Origin: Acinetobacter brisouii
GTDB taxonomy: Bacteria > Pseudomonadota > Gammaproteobacteria > Pseudomonadales > Moraxellaceae
Direction of reading: 5' to 3'
DNA length: 60,687 nt
Assembly: GCF_008993995.1 (NCBI RefSeq)
Contig: NZ_BKNN01000011.1
Coordinates: forward strand, 1-60,687
The notes below the pieces were generated by a model. That model was not told where the DNA came from, made no database searches, and worked only from the letters and a program-made list of their open reading frames with translations. The translations under genes were made by a program, and so were the position numbers. The number at the start of each line of letters is the position of its first letter. Within the stretch, counting starts at the first letter, position 1. Below, one piece after another: positions 35,975 to 45,797 of this stretch.

Positions 35975-38395
35975 ATGAAGCAACAGTTTAGATTTAATCC
36001 CTTAGCAACTGCAATTTTGACACTCTTGTGTGGCAGTTCGATACAATCAAGCTATGCTGCATCTTCGGATGCCGTATCTTCTGTGGACAATCAACAGCTC
36101 AAGCAACAGCTCAATGAAAGCTATCCTGGGCAGGATTTTTTCCAACAATACTATGTCAGCAAAGACAGTCCTGAAGCAAAAGAACGAGCGCCAAGTGCTC
36201 AGTTTTCACCTTATTGCCAAGGCGTTTGGGTCACACCCATTCAGCCAAACACCAAAGCACCCGATCCCAATAACACAACAACAAACATCACGGCTGACTA
36301 TGGACTTTATGATCCAAATGGTGACTCTGAACTAAAAGGCAATGTGATCATTGATCAAGAAGGTCGCCAAGTTCGTGCAGAAAATGTCACGATTGATAAA
36401 ACTCAAACCATCGCACATGCTCAAGGTAATGTGCAACTCGCTCAAAATGGCTTGGTCTCTCAAAGCCAAAAAGTGGATTATAACCTTAAAGAACAAACAG
36501 GTAATTTAAGTGATAGTTTCTTTATTGCTGAACAAACTCATGCACATGGTCATGCCCAAAACATTCAGCGAGCATCCAGTTCTAAAACCATTTTAGAAAA
36601 TGCCAGCTATACAGCCTGCGCTCCAGGTAAAACACCCGACTGGCATATTCAAGCCAAAAAAATTGAACTAGATCAAGAGTCAGGTCGTGGAACAACACGT
36701 GATGCAACACTATATGTTAAAAATGTTCCCGTTGCTTATCTACCCTACTATAACTTCCCAATTGATGACCGTCGTACCACAGGCTTATTAACACCAACCT
36801 TTGGTTGGTCAAGTAGTGAAGGCTTCCAAATTTCATTGCCTGTCTATCTCAATCTTGCGCCAAACTATGACATGACCCTAACACCTCGTTACTTAGGTAC
36901 GCATGGTGCAATGCTTGAAGGTGAGTTTAATTACAAAACTGCAAATTTTGGTGAAGGAACAATTTCTGGTGGCTATTTACCCAATGATCCAGAATATGGT
37001 GATCAAGATCGTAAGTCACTACAATTTAAACATGATTGGACGATTAATCCCTATCTAACTGCAAATTTTGAATATAACTATTTATCTGATATTGACTATA
37101 TTGATGACATTAAAAACGATCCCAATATTTCGACAGATTTGAACCAAAGACGCTTAGCTCAGCTTAACTTTGCCAATGCAGTTCCTGGTTTAGATGCAAG
37201 CCTGAAAGTCGAAACTTACCAGACTCTTGATAAAACTCTTTCTGATGCAAAGAGACCATATGCCCGTCTGCCACAGTTCTTATTGAACTACACCACACAA
37301 AATCCTCAAGGCTGGCAATTTGAGTATCATAATGATAGTGCTTATTTCCAAAAAGACATTAATGATGGTAGTGCTTTAGCAGAAAGTGGAACACGTCTAT
37401 ATAACTCAGCTGCTGTCCGCTATAACTATCGTACACCTTGGGCATTTGTAATTCCTGAAGCATCAGTGCGCAGTCTGAATTATTTTTACAATCCAAATGG
37501 AAGTAGCTCTGAAAATAAAACCGTTGTCGTACCACAATTTACATTGGATACAGGCTTAAATTTTGAAAAAGAAGGTAAATATCTACAAACCTTAACACCT
37601 CGTTTATTCTATGCTTACGCGCCTTATAAAAATCAGACAGGTTATCCAAACTTTGATACGACTACAGCTTCAGTCAGTTATGATCAATTGTTTAGCCCAT
37701 ATCGTTTTTATGGACATGACCGCCTAGATGACAATAATTTTATGTCACTTGGAGTAAGCTATAGTTTATTTGACCAAGAAGGTTTAGAGCGCTTAAAAGC
37801 TGCTGTCGGGAAAAGTTTTTATTTCTCTGATCGAAAAGTCACTTTGGATGATGATGACACAATTCAAACGAATAAACAGTCAGATCCTGTCTTGTCATTA
37901 TCAAGCCAAATCACCAACAACTTTACCATTGCCTCAAATGTGGCATGGGATGATAGCTCGATTTCACAAGCCAATTTCCAGACTTACTACACATCCAAAC
38001 AAGGTACGATTTATAACTTAGGCTATTACAAACGCAAAGAAGTCAATAACACCCAGCTCACTTATGATCAAGTTGTTGCATCTTTGATACAACCTGTAAA
38101 AGACAACTGGCGTATTATAGGTCACGTTCAGTATGACCTTGATCACAGCTTAGCTCGTGAAATTCTCCTTGGGGTCAATTATGAATCATGCTGTTGGGCT
38201 GTTTCTGTGTATGGTCGTTCTTACTACAACGATCTTGATGACGTGACCCAACCTGATGTAAAACGTAAAAATGCGATTATGGCAGAATTTACATTAAAAG
38301 GACTTGGAGCCTTCAACAACAGACTGGCTTCCTTACTTGAACAGCGTATTGTCGGCTTTAACAAATCTAACCAATCTTGGACACAATCTGAATGA
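35975..38395 (+). CDS. lptD: LPS-assembly outer membrane protein LptD
   Basis: The 806-residue beta-barrel that, with LptE, inserts LPS in the outer membrane. A signal peptide ends near residue 28 (SSYA-AS). An OstA/LptA-like jellyroll domain covers about residues 95-240, followed by the barrel. Four Cys that form the structural disulfides are visible at about residues 81, 215, 739 and 740. The end overlaps the surA start as ATGA, coupling it to the chaperone that assists its folding. Confidence 0.95.
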   Translation: MKQQFRFNPLATAILTLLCGSSIQSSYAASSDAVSSVDNQQLKQQLNESYPGQDFFQQYYVSKDSPEAKERAPSAQFSPYCQGVWVTPIQPNTKAPDPNNTTTNITADYGLYDPNGDSELKGNVIIDQEGRQVRAENVTIDKTQTIAHAQGNVQLAQNGLVSQSQKVDYNLKEQTGNLSDSFFIAEQTHAHGHAQNIQRASSSKTILENASYTACAPGKTPDWHIQAKKIELDQESGRGTTRDATLYVKNVPVAYLPYYNFPIDDRRTTGLLTPTFGWSSSEGFQISLPVYLNLAPNYDMTLTPRYLGTHGAMLEGEFNYKTANFGEGTISGGYLPNDPEYGDQDRKSLQFKHDWTINPYLTANFEYNYLSDIDYIDDIKNDPNISTDLNQRRLAQLNFANAVPGLDASLKVETYQTLDKTLSDAKRPYARLPQFLLNYTTQNPQGWQFEYHNDSAYFQKDINDGSALAESGTRLYNSAAVRYNYRTPWAFVIPEASVRSLNYFYNPNGSSSENKTVVVPQFTLDTGLNFEKEGKYLQTLTPRLFYAYAPYKNQTGYPNFDTTTASVSYDQLFSPYRFYGHDRLDDNNFMSLGVSYSLFDQEGLERLKAAVGKSFYFSDRKVTLDDDDTIQTNKQSDPVLSLSSQITNNFTIASNVAWDDSSISQANFQTYYTSKQGTIYNLGYYKRKEVNNTQLTYDQVVASLIQPVKDNWRIIGHVQYDLDHSLAREILLGVNYESCCWAVSVYGRSYYNDLDDVTQPDVKRKNAIMAEFTLKGLGAFNNRLASLLEQRIVGFNKSNQSWTQSE

Positions 38396-39717
38396 AGAAC
38401 CAACAACTGACCCGTTTCTTTAAAGCAACAGCGCTTGCACTTCTGATTTCTAGCTCAGTTCCAGCGTTTGCCTCAACAAGCGATGAAGTTGTAGCTGTTG
38501 TTGATAATAGCGCGATTTTACGTAGTGACTTAGACCAGATGACAAGTGAACTTGCTCGTCAATTACAGACACAAAAACAAGCTCTTCCACCACAAAAAAT
38601 TTTACAGCAACAGGCTTTAGAACAAATCATCTTACGTCAAGCACAGCTTGAATTGGTAAAACGTTATGGCGTAAAACCAAGTGATGCAGCCCTCAACGAT
38701 GCTGTTTTAAAATATGCACAACAAAATGGTGTGAATAATCTTGCTGACTTTCAAAAGCGCCTAGATGCCCAAGCACCTGGCACTTACGAGATGGTTCGTA
38801 GCCGTATTGGTCAAGAGCTTGCTATCAATCAGCTTCACCAACAACAAGTCATGTCACGTATTAAAATCAGTGATCAAGATGTTGAAAACTTCTTAAAAAC
38901 ACCTCAAGGACAAGCTGCAATTGGTAGTCAAGCACATATCTTGCATCTTCGTGTTTCAGCGACTAACAATCAAAATGACATGCTAAGCTTACGCGCCGCG
39001 GCAGATCAAGTAAAACAAGATCTTTCTCAAAGCAATGATATCAAAGCAATTAGTCAAAAAGATTCTACAGCCGAAATTAAAGTGGTTGGTGTAGATATGG
39101 GTTATCGCAATCTGTCTGATATTCCTGCAGAGCTTGCTGCACGTGTAACAAGTCTTGACATTGGTCAGACAAGTGAACTTATTCCTGCTCAAGATGGTGT
39201 TCATATTCTTAAACTTCTTGATCGTAAAGCGGGTGATCAAAAAGCGATTGTGACGCAGTACCACGTGCGCCACATTCTGATTCAACCATCTGAAGTGTTA
39301 AGTCAAGAACAAGCCAAACAAAAAATTGACAGTATTTATACTCGTTTAAAAGCAGGTCAAGACTTTAAAACGCTTGCATCAGTTTACTCAAACGATCCTG
39401 GATCAGCAGCGAATGGCGGTGATTTGGGTTGGGTCAACCTTGGAATGATGGTTCCCGAATTTGAAGAAAAAATGAAGGCAACGCCAGTAGGACAACTCAG
39501 CGAACCCTTTAAAACACAATATGGCTGGCATATCCTACAAGTCCTTGATACTCGTCAACAAGATATGATGAAAGAATATCAGGAACGTCTGGCTCGCCAA
39601 TATTTAGGCGAGCAACAATTTAATACCGAACTTGATGGCTGGTTACGTGAAACACGTGCCAATGCTTATGTCGATATTAAAGACCCAAGCCTAGATAAGA
39701 AGAAAAATAGTCAATAA
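38392..39717 (+). CDS. surA: Periplasmic chaperone / peptidyl-prolyl isomerase SurA
   Basis: A 441-residue secreted protein (signal peptide to about residue 27, PAFA-ST). It has a SurA N-terminal chaperone domain and two parvulin domains. The second is well kept (QYHVRHILIQPSEV at about residue 286 and NGGDLGWVNLGMMVPEFEE at about 340), while the first is more divergent. SurA helps outer membrane proteins, including LptD, to fold. In E. coli pdxA and ksgA follow; here a double terminator ends the operon. Confidence 0.94.
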   Translation: MKNQQLTRFFKATALALLISSSVPAFASTSDEVVAVVDNSAILRSDLDQMTSELARQLQTQKQALPPQKILQQQALEQIILRQAQLELVKRYGVKPSDAALNDAVLKYAQQNGVNNLADFQKRLDAQAPGTYEMVRSRIGQELAINQLHQQQVMSRIKISDQDVENFLKTPQGQAAIGSQAHILHLRVSATNNQNDMLSLRAAADQVKQDLSQSNDIKAISQKDSTAEIKVVGVDMGYRNLSDIPAELAARVTSLDIGQTSELIPAQDGVHILKLLDRKAGDQKAIVTQYHVRHILIQPSEVLSQEQAKQKIDSIYTRLKAGQDFKTLASVYSNDPGSAANGGDLGWVNLGMMVPEFEEKMKATPVGQLSEPFKTQYGWHILQVLDTRQQDMMKEYQERLARQYLGEQQFNTELDGWLRETRANAYVDIKDPSLDKKKNSQ

Positions 39718-39721
39718 GTAA

Positions 39722-39751
39722 AAAATAACCCGAATAATTTCGGGTTATTTT
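39722..39751 (+). terminator. Intrinsic terminator of lptD-surA
   Basis: A 13-bp stem (AAAATAACCCGAA / TTCGGGTTATTTT) with a TAAT loop and a T-run on the plus strand, 5 bases after the surA stop. Confidence 0.9.
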
Positions 39752-39762
39752 TATCTGAAAAT

Positions 39763-39795
39763 AAAAAAACCCAGCGATAATTGCTGGGTTTTTTT
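39763..39795 (-). terminator. Intrinsic terminator of hfq
   Basis: A perfect 13-bp stem (AAAAAAACCCAGC / GCTGGGTTTTTTT) with a 7-base loop. On the minus strand it ends in a seven-T run. It lies 11 bp after the hfq stop and faces the surA terminator. Confidence 0.9.
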
Positions 39796-39805
39796 AAATC
39801 AAAAA

Positions 39806-40324
39806 TTAACGATTGTTTTCATCATCTTGTGAATCGTCAAATTTTGCATCATTCTCAAAACCTGATGTTTGACCACCACCAAAGCCACCTTGGTTACCAC
39901 CGAAGCCACCTTGACCACCGAAGCCGCCTTGACCACCGAAGCTACCTTGACCACCGAAGCCACCTTGACCACCAAAGCCACCTTGACCACCGAAGCCGCC
40001 TTGACCACCAAAGCCACCTTGTTGACCGCCGAAGCCACCTTGAGCACCACCGCCAAAGCCACCTTGAGCACCACCGCCAAAGCCACCTTGAGCACCGCTC
40101 ACAGGTGCACCTGCTGGACGAGGGTTACGTGCTGGAACAACTGTTGAAATTGCATGTTTGTAAACCATTTGGCTTACTGTATTTTTTAATAAAACCACAT
40201 ATTGGTCAAAAGATTCGATATGACCTTGCAATTTAATACCGTTTACTAAAAAGATAGAAACAGGAATACGCTCTTTACGAAGCGAATTCAAAAAAGGATC
40301 TTGTAAAGTTTGACCTTTAGACAT
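39806..40324 (-). CDS. hfq: RNA chaperone Hfq with long glycine-rich tail
   Basis: The first 65 residues are a normal Hfq core: [27 protein letters not shown] (Sm1) and the YKHAIST motif (Sm2). The ATG at 40324 has GGAG upstream and gives MSKGQTL; an upstream in-frame extension is not expected. The tail (about 66-172) is unusual: repeated GGFGGQ-type hexads, then an acidic end ([11 protein letters not shown]). A 172-residue Hfq is far longer than E. coli Hfq (102), and a long Gly-rich tail is known from Acinetobacter. It binds sRNAs and mRNAs; the tail may affect RNA release or self-assembly. Confidence 0.95.
   Translation of the reverse strand: MSKGQTLQDPFLNSLRKERIPVSIFLVNGIKLQGHIESFDQYVVLLKNTVSQMVYKHAISTVVPARNPRPAGAPVSGAQGGFGGGAQGGFGGGAQGGFGGQQGGFGGQGGFGGQGGFGGQGGFGGQGSFGGQGGFGGQGGFGGNQGGFGGGQTSGFENDAKFDDSQDDENNR
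39882..40095 (-). repeat. 18-bp-type coding repeats in the hfq tail
   Basis: About a dozen near-identical units of the form CC(G/A)AAGCC(A/G)CCTTGACCA on the plus strand, encoding GGFGGQ hexads in hfq, with a few 24-bp variants (GGFGGGAQ). The units differ at synonymous positions. Such a tandem array is prone to gain or loss of units between strains. Confidence 0.85.
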
Positions 40325-40415
40325 GTCGTTACTCCAAAAAAATAAAAATGTAATCAGCACAAAAACTATCTTTAATTTTTTAAATTTATAAAAAAGATAG
40401 TTTGCAAATTTTGCT

Positions 40416-41360
40416 TTATCTGTAACAGATACGCAAGTCTTCTTGAGCCTGCTTTAACGTCAAAAAAGTGGTGAATTTGTGATTTTCTCTTAATGAACGT
40501 AACCAAGTATATTGACGCTTAGCCAATTGTCTTGTAGCAAATAGAGCTTGCTCGCGCATTATACGCTGATTATCGTGATTTTTGTCACTATTTAATAAAA
40601 AATTGAGCGCCTGTCTGTATCCAACACAACGCATTGAGGGAATATTTTCGGTCAAATCGTATTTATCAATTAATGATTCGACCTCATTTAAAAATCCAAT
40701 TTCCCACATTTGATTGAGTCTTTGCTCAATTCTTTGATGTAATTCTAACCGATCTGGGAATAAAGCGTAATTATGAAATGTGTAACGGTATGCTACATTC
40801 TTGGGCTGCTGTGCTTGGAGTTGTGTAATCGCTGTTCCAGTTAGACGAAAAACCTCTAAAGCACGAATAATCCGCTGTTTATCGCTGACTTTGAACTTAG
40901 CACCTGCTTCAGGGTCAACACGGCACAATTCTTGATAGACATTTTCCCAGCCTAAAGCCTCAGCTTGCGCAACAATTTGGTCACGTACTTGCTGATCTGC
41001 ACTTGGAAGCTGATCAGATAATCCTTCAAGTAATGCTTTGAAGTATAGCATCGTACCACCAACCAAAATGGGAATCTTGCCTTTGGCATGAATTTCATCA
41101 ATCAAGCGTGTTGCATCTTCAACAAATTCAGCAGCCGAATACACCTGTAAAGGCGTAATAATATCAATAAGATGATGTGGGTATTTCGCCTGTTCTTCCT
41201 TGTTTGGCTTGGCAGTACCAATGTCCATATCTTGAAAGACCAAAGCGGAATCGACAGAAATGAGCTCAAAATTCCCTTGCTCATACAGCTCACATGCCAA
41301 AGCAGTTTTCCCACTCGCAGTTGGACCCATTAAATTGATGACGGGCAATGTATTTGGCAT
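40416..41360 (-). CDS. miaA: tRNA dimethylallyltransferase
   Basis: Adds the isopentenyl group to A37 of tRNAs reading UNN codons. The 314 residues begin with the P-loop [11 protein letters not shown] (about residues 12-22). They include [16 protein letters not shown], the substrate stretch PHHLIDI, and RCVGYRQAL. It lies 6 bp after mutL and 91 bp before hfq, the classical mutL-miaA-hfq order. Confidence 0.95.
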   Translation of the reverse strand: MPNTLPVINLMGPTASGKTALACELYEQGNFELISVDSALVFQDMDIGTAKPNKEEQAKYPHHLIDIITPLQVYSAAEFVEDATRLIDEIHAKGKIPILVGGTMLYFKALLEGLSDQLPSADQQVRDQIVAQAEALGWENVYQELCRVDPEAGAKFKVSDKQRIIRALEVFRLTGTAITQLQAQQPKNVAYRYTFHNYALFPDRLELHQRIEQRLNQMWEIGFLNEVESLIDKYDLTENIPSMRCVGYRQALNFLLNSDKNHDNQRIMREQALFATRQLAKRQYTWLRSLRENHKFTTFLTLKQAQEDLRICYR

Positions 41361-41366
41361 GTAACG

Positions 41367-43298
41367 CTACTCTCCTCGAGCAAATAATTTATCTAGTTGA
41401 GCCAATGGAAATGCACGCCATGTTGGACGTCCATGATTACATTGACTGGCAAATTCGGTTTGTTCCATCTGACGCAATAATGCATTCATTTCAGACAGGC
41501 TGAGTTGGCGATGTGCACGTACCGCACCGTGACATGCCATACCTGCAAGCAGTTGATCACGTTTTTGCAGTAGTCCCTGCACTTCGTCATTTGGATCTAA
41601 ATCATTGAGTAATTCAGGAATCAATTGGGTGAAATCAGCTTTCTGTAAAATGGCGGGAACACCACGTACAATCGTTTGCTCATCGCCATACTGATCCAAT
41701 TCTAAACCCAAACGCTGTAATTGCGGTTTAAGCTCATCAATCCGCATGGCTTGCATGCGACTAATCGAAATCACTTTAGGAATCAAAAGCTGCTGTGATG
41801 TCCAGAATTCTGGTTTATCCCAAGCTTGCTTCATTTGCTGCAACAAAATCCGTTCATGGGCTGCGTGCATATCCACAATAATCAGACCTTGGGTATTTTG
41901 CGCCAAGATATAAATCCCATGTAACTGCGCAATCGCAATTCCCAAAGGATATTCATCTTGAAGATTGGATGAAGCAGCTACATTTTGTTCAGACGCTTCT
42001 TGGCGTAATGGCGTTAAATACGTTTTTAATGCATTATTGACTTGCGGAGTTGCCTGATAACCCGCTGTCGTTGCACGCTGATATTGCACAGGTTCAACTT
42101 TAGCCTGATGAAACTCAGTCATTAGCTCCGTAGTAGAGGACTGCGTTGGTTCTGCTGCTTGTGCTTGATTCGCTGCATATTCAGCATATTGATGCAGGAC
42201 AAACTGTTCCTGAACTTTCGGCTGCGCCAACGCCACAGACGGACTCATTGCTTGCGCTAAATCGGCACTGGTGGTTTGAAACTGAGCTAAGGTGTCTTTG
42301 GCATAATGACGTACAAATTCATGTACTTCACGCTGATTTAGAAAACGAATCTCATGCTTGGTCGGATGCACATTCACATCAACATTTTCAGGCTCAACTT
42401 CTAGAAATAGTAAATAGCCCGCATGTTGATGCCCATGCAAAATCCCATCGTAAGCCATACGTAGTGCATGCGAAATGGTTTTATCCTTCACAATACGTCC
42501 ATTCACATAAACGTATTGCAAATCTGCTTGAGCACGTGCATCTGACGGATGCCCCAACCAGCCACTCAAACGCATGGAAATACTTTCAGCATCAATCCAG
42601 TAGGCATTTTCAGTAAATGAACGACCTAAAAGCTGCTGAACACGCTGAAAACGGAGTTCTCCACTATCGGCAACAGGTAAGTTGAGACGAATCTGATCAT
42701 TATGTTCAAGCACAAAACGAATATCGAAATGTGTCAACGCCAAACGGCGCACGACTTCTTCGATATGACCAAATTCAGTACTTGGTTTTTTTAAGAATTT
42801 ACGGCGAGCAGGCACATTAAAAAATAAATCCTGCACTCGGATCTGCGTACCTTGATTGCTGGCAACAGGTTTGATCTCCTGAGAATCAAATGCCGTACCA
42901 TTCACTTCAACTTGATACCCAATCCCTGACTGATCTTGGCTACTGGTCAGGCTTAAACGCGATACCGCAGCAATAGAGGCGAGTGCTTCACCACGAAAGC
43001 CTAAACTGACAATCGCCTGCAAATCTTCAGAAGTCTGAATTTTACTGGTCGCATGGCGCATCACCGCCAATGGTAAATCTTCAGGATGAATCCCTGAACC
43101 ATTATCAATGATTTCAATCAGGGTACTTCCGCCCTGTGCAATACGAATAATCAGTTCAGTGGCTTGAGCATCAATCGCATTTTCAAGCAGCTCTTTCACC
43201 ACAGATGCAGGACGTTCAATGACCTCACCCGCAGCAATTTGGTTGGCAAGTGCAGGATTAAGCGTATGAATACGCCGAATTGCAGCATCAACCGACAT
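41367..43298 (-). CDS. mutL: DNA mismatch repair protein MutL
   Basis: A GHKL ATPase of 643 residues. N-terminal motifs are NQIAAGEVIERPASVVKELLENAIDA (about residues 19-44), DNGSGI and GFRGEALASI. A variable Gln/Ala-rich linker (about 350-440) leads to the C-terminal dimerisation domain. The endonuclease motif DQHA-x2-E-x4-E is altered (DMHAAHERILLQQ), consistent with MutH-type or non-nicking MutL proteins. Overlaps tsaE by 11 bases. Confidence 0.95.
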   Translation of the reverse strand: MSVDAAIRRIHTLNPALANQIAAGEVIERPASVVKELLENAIDAQATELIIRIAQGGSTLIEIIDNGSGIHPEDLPLAVMRHATSKIQTSEDLQAIVSLGFRGEALASIAAVSRLSLTSSQDQSGIGYQVEVNGTAFDSQEIKPVASNQGTQIRVQDLFFNVPARRKFLKKPSTEFGHIEEVVRRLALTHFDIRFVLEHNDQIRLNLPVADSGELRFQRVQQLLGRSFTENAYWIDAESISMRLSGWLGHPSDARAQADLQYVYVNGRIVKDKTISHALRMAYDGILHGHQHAGYLLFLEVEPENVDVNVHPTKHEIRFLNQREVHEFVRHYAKDTLAQFQTTSADLAQAMSPSVALAQPKVQEQFVLHQYAEYAANQAQAAEPTQSSTTELMTEFHQAKVEPVQYQRATTAGYQATPQVNNALKTYLTPLRQEASEQNVAASSNLQDEYPLGIAIAQLHGIYILAQNTQGLIIVDMHAAHERILLQQMKQAWDKPEFWTSQQLLIPKVISISRMQAMRIDELKPQLQRLGLELDQYGDEQTIVRGVPAILQKADFTQLIPELLNDLDPNDEVQGLLQKRDQLLAGMACHGAVRAHRQLSLSEMNALLRQMEQTEFASQCNHGRPTWRAFPLAQLDKLFARGE

Positions 43299-43767
43299 TA
43301 AATGTACCCTGAATTTGATTTAGCGTTTGCTGATCAGACATGGTCAATACAACCGTACGCTCAGCTTCATCATCTTCGCTTTTTAAAATTTCAATAGTTA
43401 AATCCGCATCTGGAATTTCATTTCCACCTTTGCTCGGCCATTCAAAAATAAACAGCGCATTGGGTGTTTCCAGATAATCTCGGATGCCCATCAATTCCAA
43501 TTCATACGGGTCATTTAAGCGATATAAATCAAAATGGAAAACTGCGCGCTCGCCAATTTGATAGGGTTCAACCAAGGTATACGTTGGGCTTTTTACTGCC
43601 CCTTGATGTCCAATTTTTTGTAATAAGTAACGCGTCAGTGTGGTCTTTCCTGCACCTAAATCACCAATTAAATAGATGATACCTTGTGAAAAATGGGCAG
43701 CCAAGGCATGTGCAAGGCGCTGCGTATCTTGTTCAGAGGCTAAAGAAAGTTGCAAGGTATGATTCAT
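43288..43767 (-). CDS. tsaE: tRNA threonylcarbamoyladenosine biosynthesis ATPase TsaE
   Basis: Part of the TsaBDE complex that makes t6A37 in tRNA. The 159 residues carry the P-loop GDLGAGKTTLTRYLL (about residues 37-51), SPTYTLVEPY, and FHFDLYRL (Walker B-like). The frame is open 17 codons upstream, but the ATG at 43767 (MNHTLQLSL) fits the family. In E. coli amiB separates tsaE from mutL; here it is missing and the two genes overlap. Confidence 0.92.
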   Translation of the reverse strand: MNHTLQLSLASEQDTQRLAHALAAHFSQGIIYLIGDLGAGKTTLTRYLLQKIGHQGAVKSPTYTLVEPYQIGERAVFHFDLYRLNDPYELELMGIRDYLETPNALFIFEWPSKGGNEIPDADLTIEILKSEDDEAERTVVLTMSDQQTLNQIQGTFNVG

Positions 43768-43850
43768 AACACTGAAAATAGTCAAAAATGCTGGGCTTAT
43801 GATAGCATTGCCCCCCATGAAAACCTACCATCTGTTGCGTTCGTTGCGTT

Positions 43851-44753
43851 ATGAATAAACCTGATTTCACTCCACCGATGCTTCATGGCGTCACTGCCAG
43901 TAAAGTCTTTTTGACTGCGCAAAATGAACATGACACTATCTATGGTTTTCTCTGTGCACATTTTCCACATATTCAAGCAATTGAATGGCAACAACGCTTT
44001 GATGATGGCTTGGTTTTTGATTTATCTGGCGAGAAACTAACTCGATATAGCCCATATCAAAATAATCAGCATATTTATTATTATCGCTTTCTGGCTCATG
44101 AGATTACTGTGCCATTTGAACATGAAATCATTTTTGAAAATGATGATTTACTGGTGGTCGATAAACCGCATTTTTTAACCATGACCCCTACAGGTCAATA
44201 TGTTCAACAAACACTTCTAGTTCGTCTAAAACAACAAACAGGAAATGCCGAACTTACCCCGATTCATCGACTCGATCGCGAAACAGCAGGCATCGTACTA
44301 TTTTCCAAACGCCCTGAAACGCGTGGTCTCTATCAGCAGTTATTTGCAACACGACAAATTGAAAAGATCTATCACGCAATTGCTCCATACGATGCTAAAC
44401 TCACCTTTCCAACAACCACCCAATACCGTATGGAAAAAGGAGAACCCTTTTACACCATGCAAATTATTGATGGTCAAATGAATAGTGAAACGAGAATCGA
44501 GCTTTTAGAACACAATAATATTTGGGCAAAATATTGTTTATATCCAAAAACAGGAAAACAGCATCAGTTACGCGTACACCTCAATGCATTGGGTCTGCCG
44601 ATTCGCCATGATCCATTTTATCCAACGGTTGCGCATAAAGCAGATGATGATTTTTCCCAACCCTTACAATTACTCGCCAAAGCATTAAGCTTTGAAGATC
44701 CTGTCACCAAGAAAAAAATGCGATTTATTTCACAAAAAGATTTACTTTTGTAA
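43851..44753 (+). CDS. RluA-family RNA pseudouridine synthase
   Basis: A 300-residue pseudouridine synthase. The catalytic motif HRLDRETAGIVLFSK (about residues 139-153) has the catalytic Asp. Upstream is ENDDLLVVDKPHFLTMTP, and later PKTGKQHQLRVHLNALGLPI. It has no S4 domain. Which rRNA or tRNA uridine it modifies cannot be told. It is transcribed divergently from tsaE with 83 bp between. Confidence 0.86.
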   Translation: MNKPDFTPPMLHGVTASKVFLTAQNEHDTIYGFLCAHFPHIQAIEWQQRFDDGLVFDLSGEKLTRYSPYQNNQHIYYYRFLAHEITVPFEHEIIFENDDLLVVDKPHFLTMTPTGQYVQQTLLVRLKQQTGNAELTPIHRLDRETAGIVLFSKRPETRGLYQQLFATRQIEKIYHAIAPYDAKLTFPTTTQYRMEKGEPFYTMQIIDGQMNSETRIELLEHNNIWAKYCLYPKTGKQHQLRVHLNALGLPIRHDPFYPTVAHKADDDFSQPLQLLAKALSFEDPVTKKKMRFISQKDLLL

Positions 44754-44982
44754 TGACAATGAAATGACAGTTAGATTGTATTTCATTAATGTTCCGTTAA
44801 AATGCTGAGATATTCATTTTTGTTTTGGTTCAGCCATGAGAAAAACAGAAGTCTATCAAGTGCGTTTAGACTCTCAAGAAAAAAACAGGCTTTTGCTGTG
44901 TTTAAACAATTCGGAATAACACCAGCCCAAGCAGTTCGACTTTTTTTTAAACAGGTCGTTCTGACCAAATCTATTCCTTTTA

Positions 44983-45797
44983 GGGCTTGTTGAGAATTAA
45001 TAAAGGCTACTGATTAATTTATAATAGTACTATGGATAGATACATACTTACTGATGCCCAATGGGCAAAAATGGAACCTTTTTGCCTAGGTAAAGTGACC
45101 GATCGAGGTCGTAGTGGAAAAGATAATCGATTATTTTTAGAAGCAGTCCTATGGATTGCCCGTACAGGCAGTCCATGGCGTGATCTACCTGCTCATTTTG
45201 GTAAATGGAATACCGTCTTTAAAAGATACCGTGATTGGGTGAAAGCTGGTGTATTTGAAACTATTTTTGCATCTGTAAATGAAGATGTTGATTTGGAATA
45301 CGCCATGATTGATGGAACGATTGTTAAAGTTCATCGACATGGGCAAGGTGCAAAAGGGGGACTTTCAAACAGTCTATAGGTAAATCTCGAGGTGGAATGA
45401 CCTGTAAAATTCTTGCCTTAGTGGATAGTCTAGGCAACCTCATTAAGTTTCGATTAATGCCTGGTCAATATCACGATTTAGTAGAAACCAAACCTTTAAT
45501 TGAAGATGTTGATTTTCAAGCATTACTAGCGGATAAAGCATTTGATGCAGATTGGCTCATCCAAGAACTCAATGAACGTAAAGTGAAAGTGGTGATCCCA
45601 CCCAAATCTAATCGAAAAGTAATGAGAGCCTTTGATACGATTATGTATAAATGGCGTCATCTCATTGAAAACTATTTCTGTAAGTTAAAAGAATTTAAAC
45701 GTATAGCGATGCGTAGTTGTAAAACAGATACGAGTTTTGAAGCCATGATTCAATTGTGCGCGAGTTTAATTAACTCTCGGTAATTCTCAACAGACCC
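44983..45797 (+). mobile_element. Complete IS5-family insertion sequence (815 bp, IS427-like)
   Basis: Terminal inverted repeats begin GGGCTTGTTGAGAATTA on the left and GGGTCTGTTGAGAATTA (reverse complement) on the right: 17 bp with two mismatches. A TA target duplication flanks it (44981-44982 and 45798-45799). A single two-phase transposase gene fills the element. Its size, ends and TA target fit the IS427 group of IS5. The intact ends and frame suggest a recent insertion. Confidence 0.88.
45032..45783 (+). CDS. IS5-family transposase, made by -1 frameshifting
   Basis: Frame 1 (45032-45379, 115 aa) starts MDRYILTDAQWAKMEPF and holds the first catalytic Asp region (YAMIDGTIVKVHRHG). Frame 2 supplies the second Asp (LLADKAFDADWL) and the Glu (LIENYFCKLKEFKRIAMR), ending at 45783. 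They join by a -1 shift at AAAAGGGGG (45352-45360), where A-AAA-GGG is a slippery heptamer. The joined reading continues GTFKQSIGKSRGGMTCK, giving about 250 residues. Without the shift both products are partial. The stop codon lies inside the right inverted repeat. Confidence 0.88.

Noticed and set aside
39799-40236. Thr/Ala- or His/Ser-rich frames opposite the hfq tail, and possible CRISPR-like repeat pattern
   Set aside because: The repeats are contiguous coding hexads of hfq without spacers; the opposite frames are translations of the same array.
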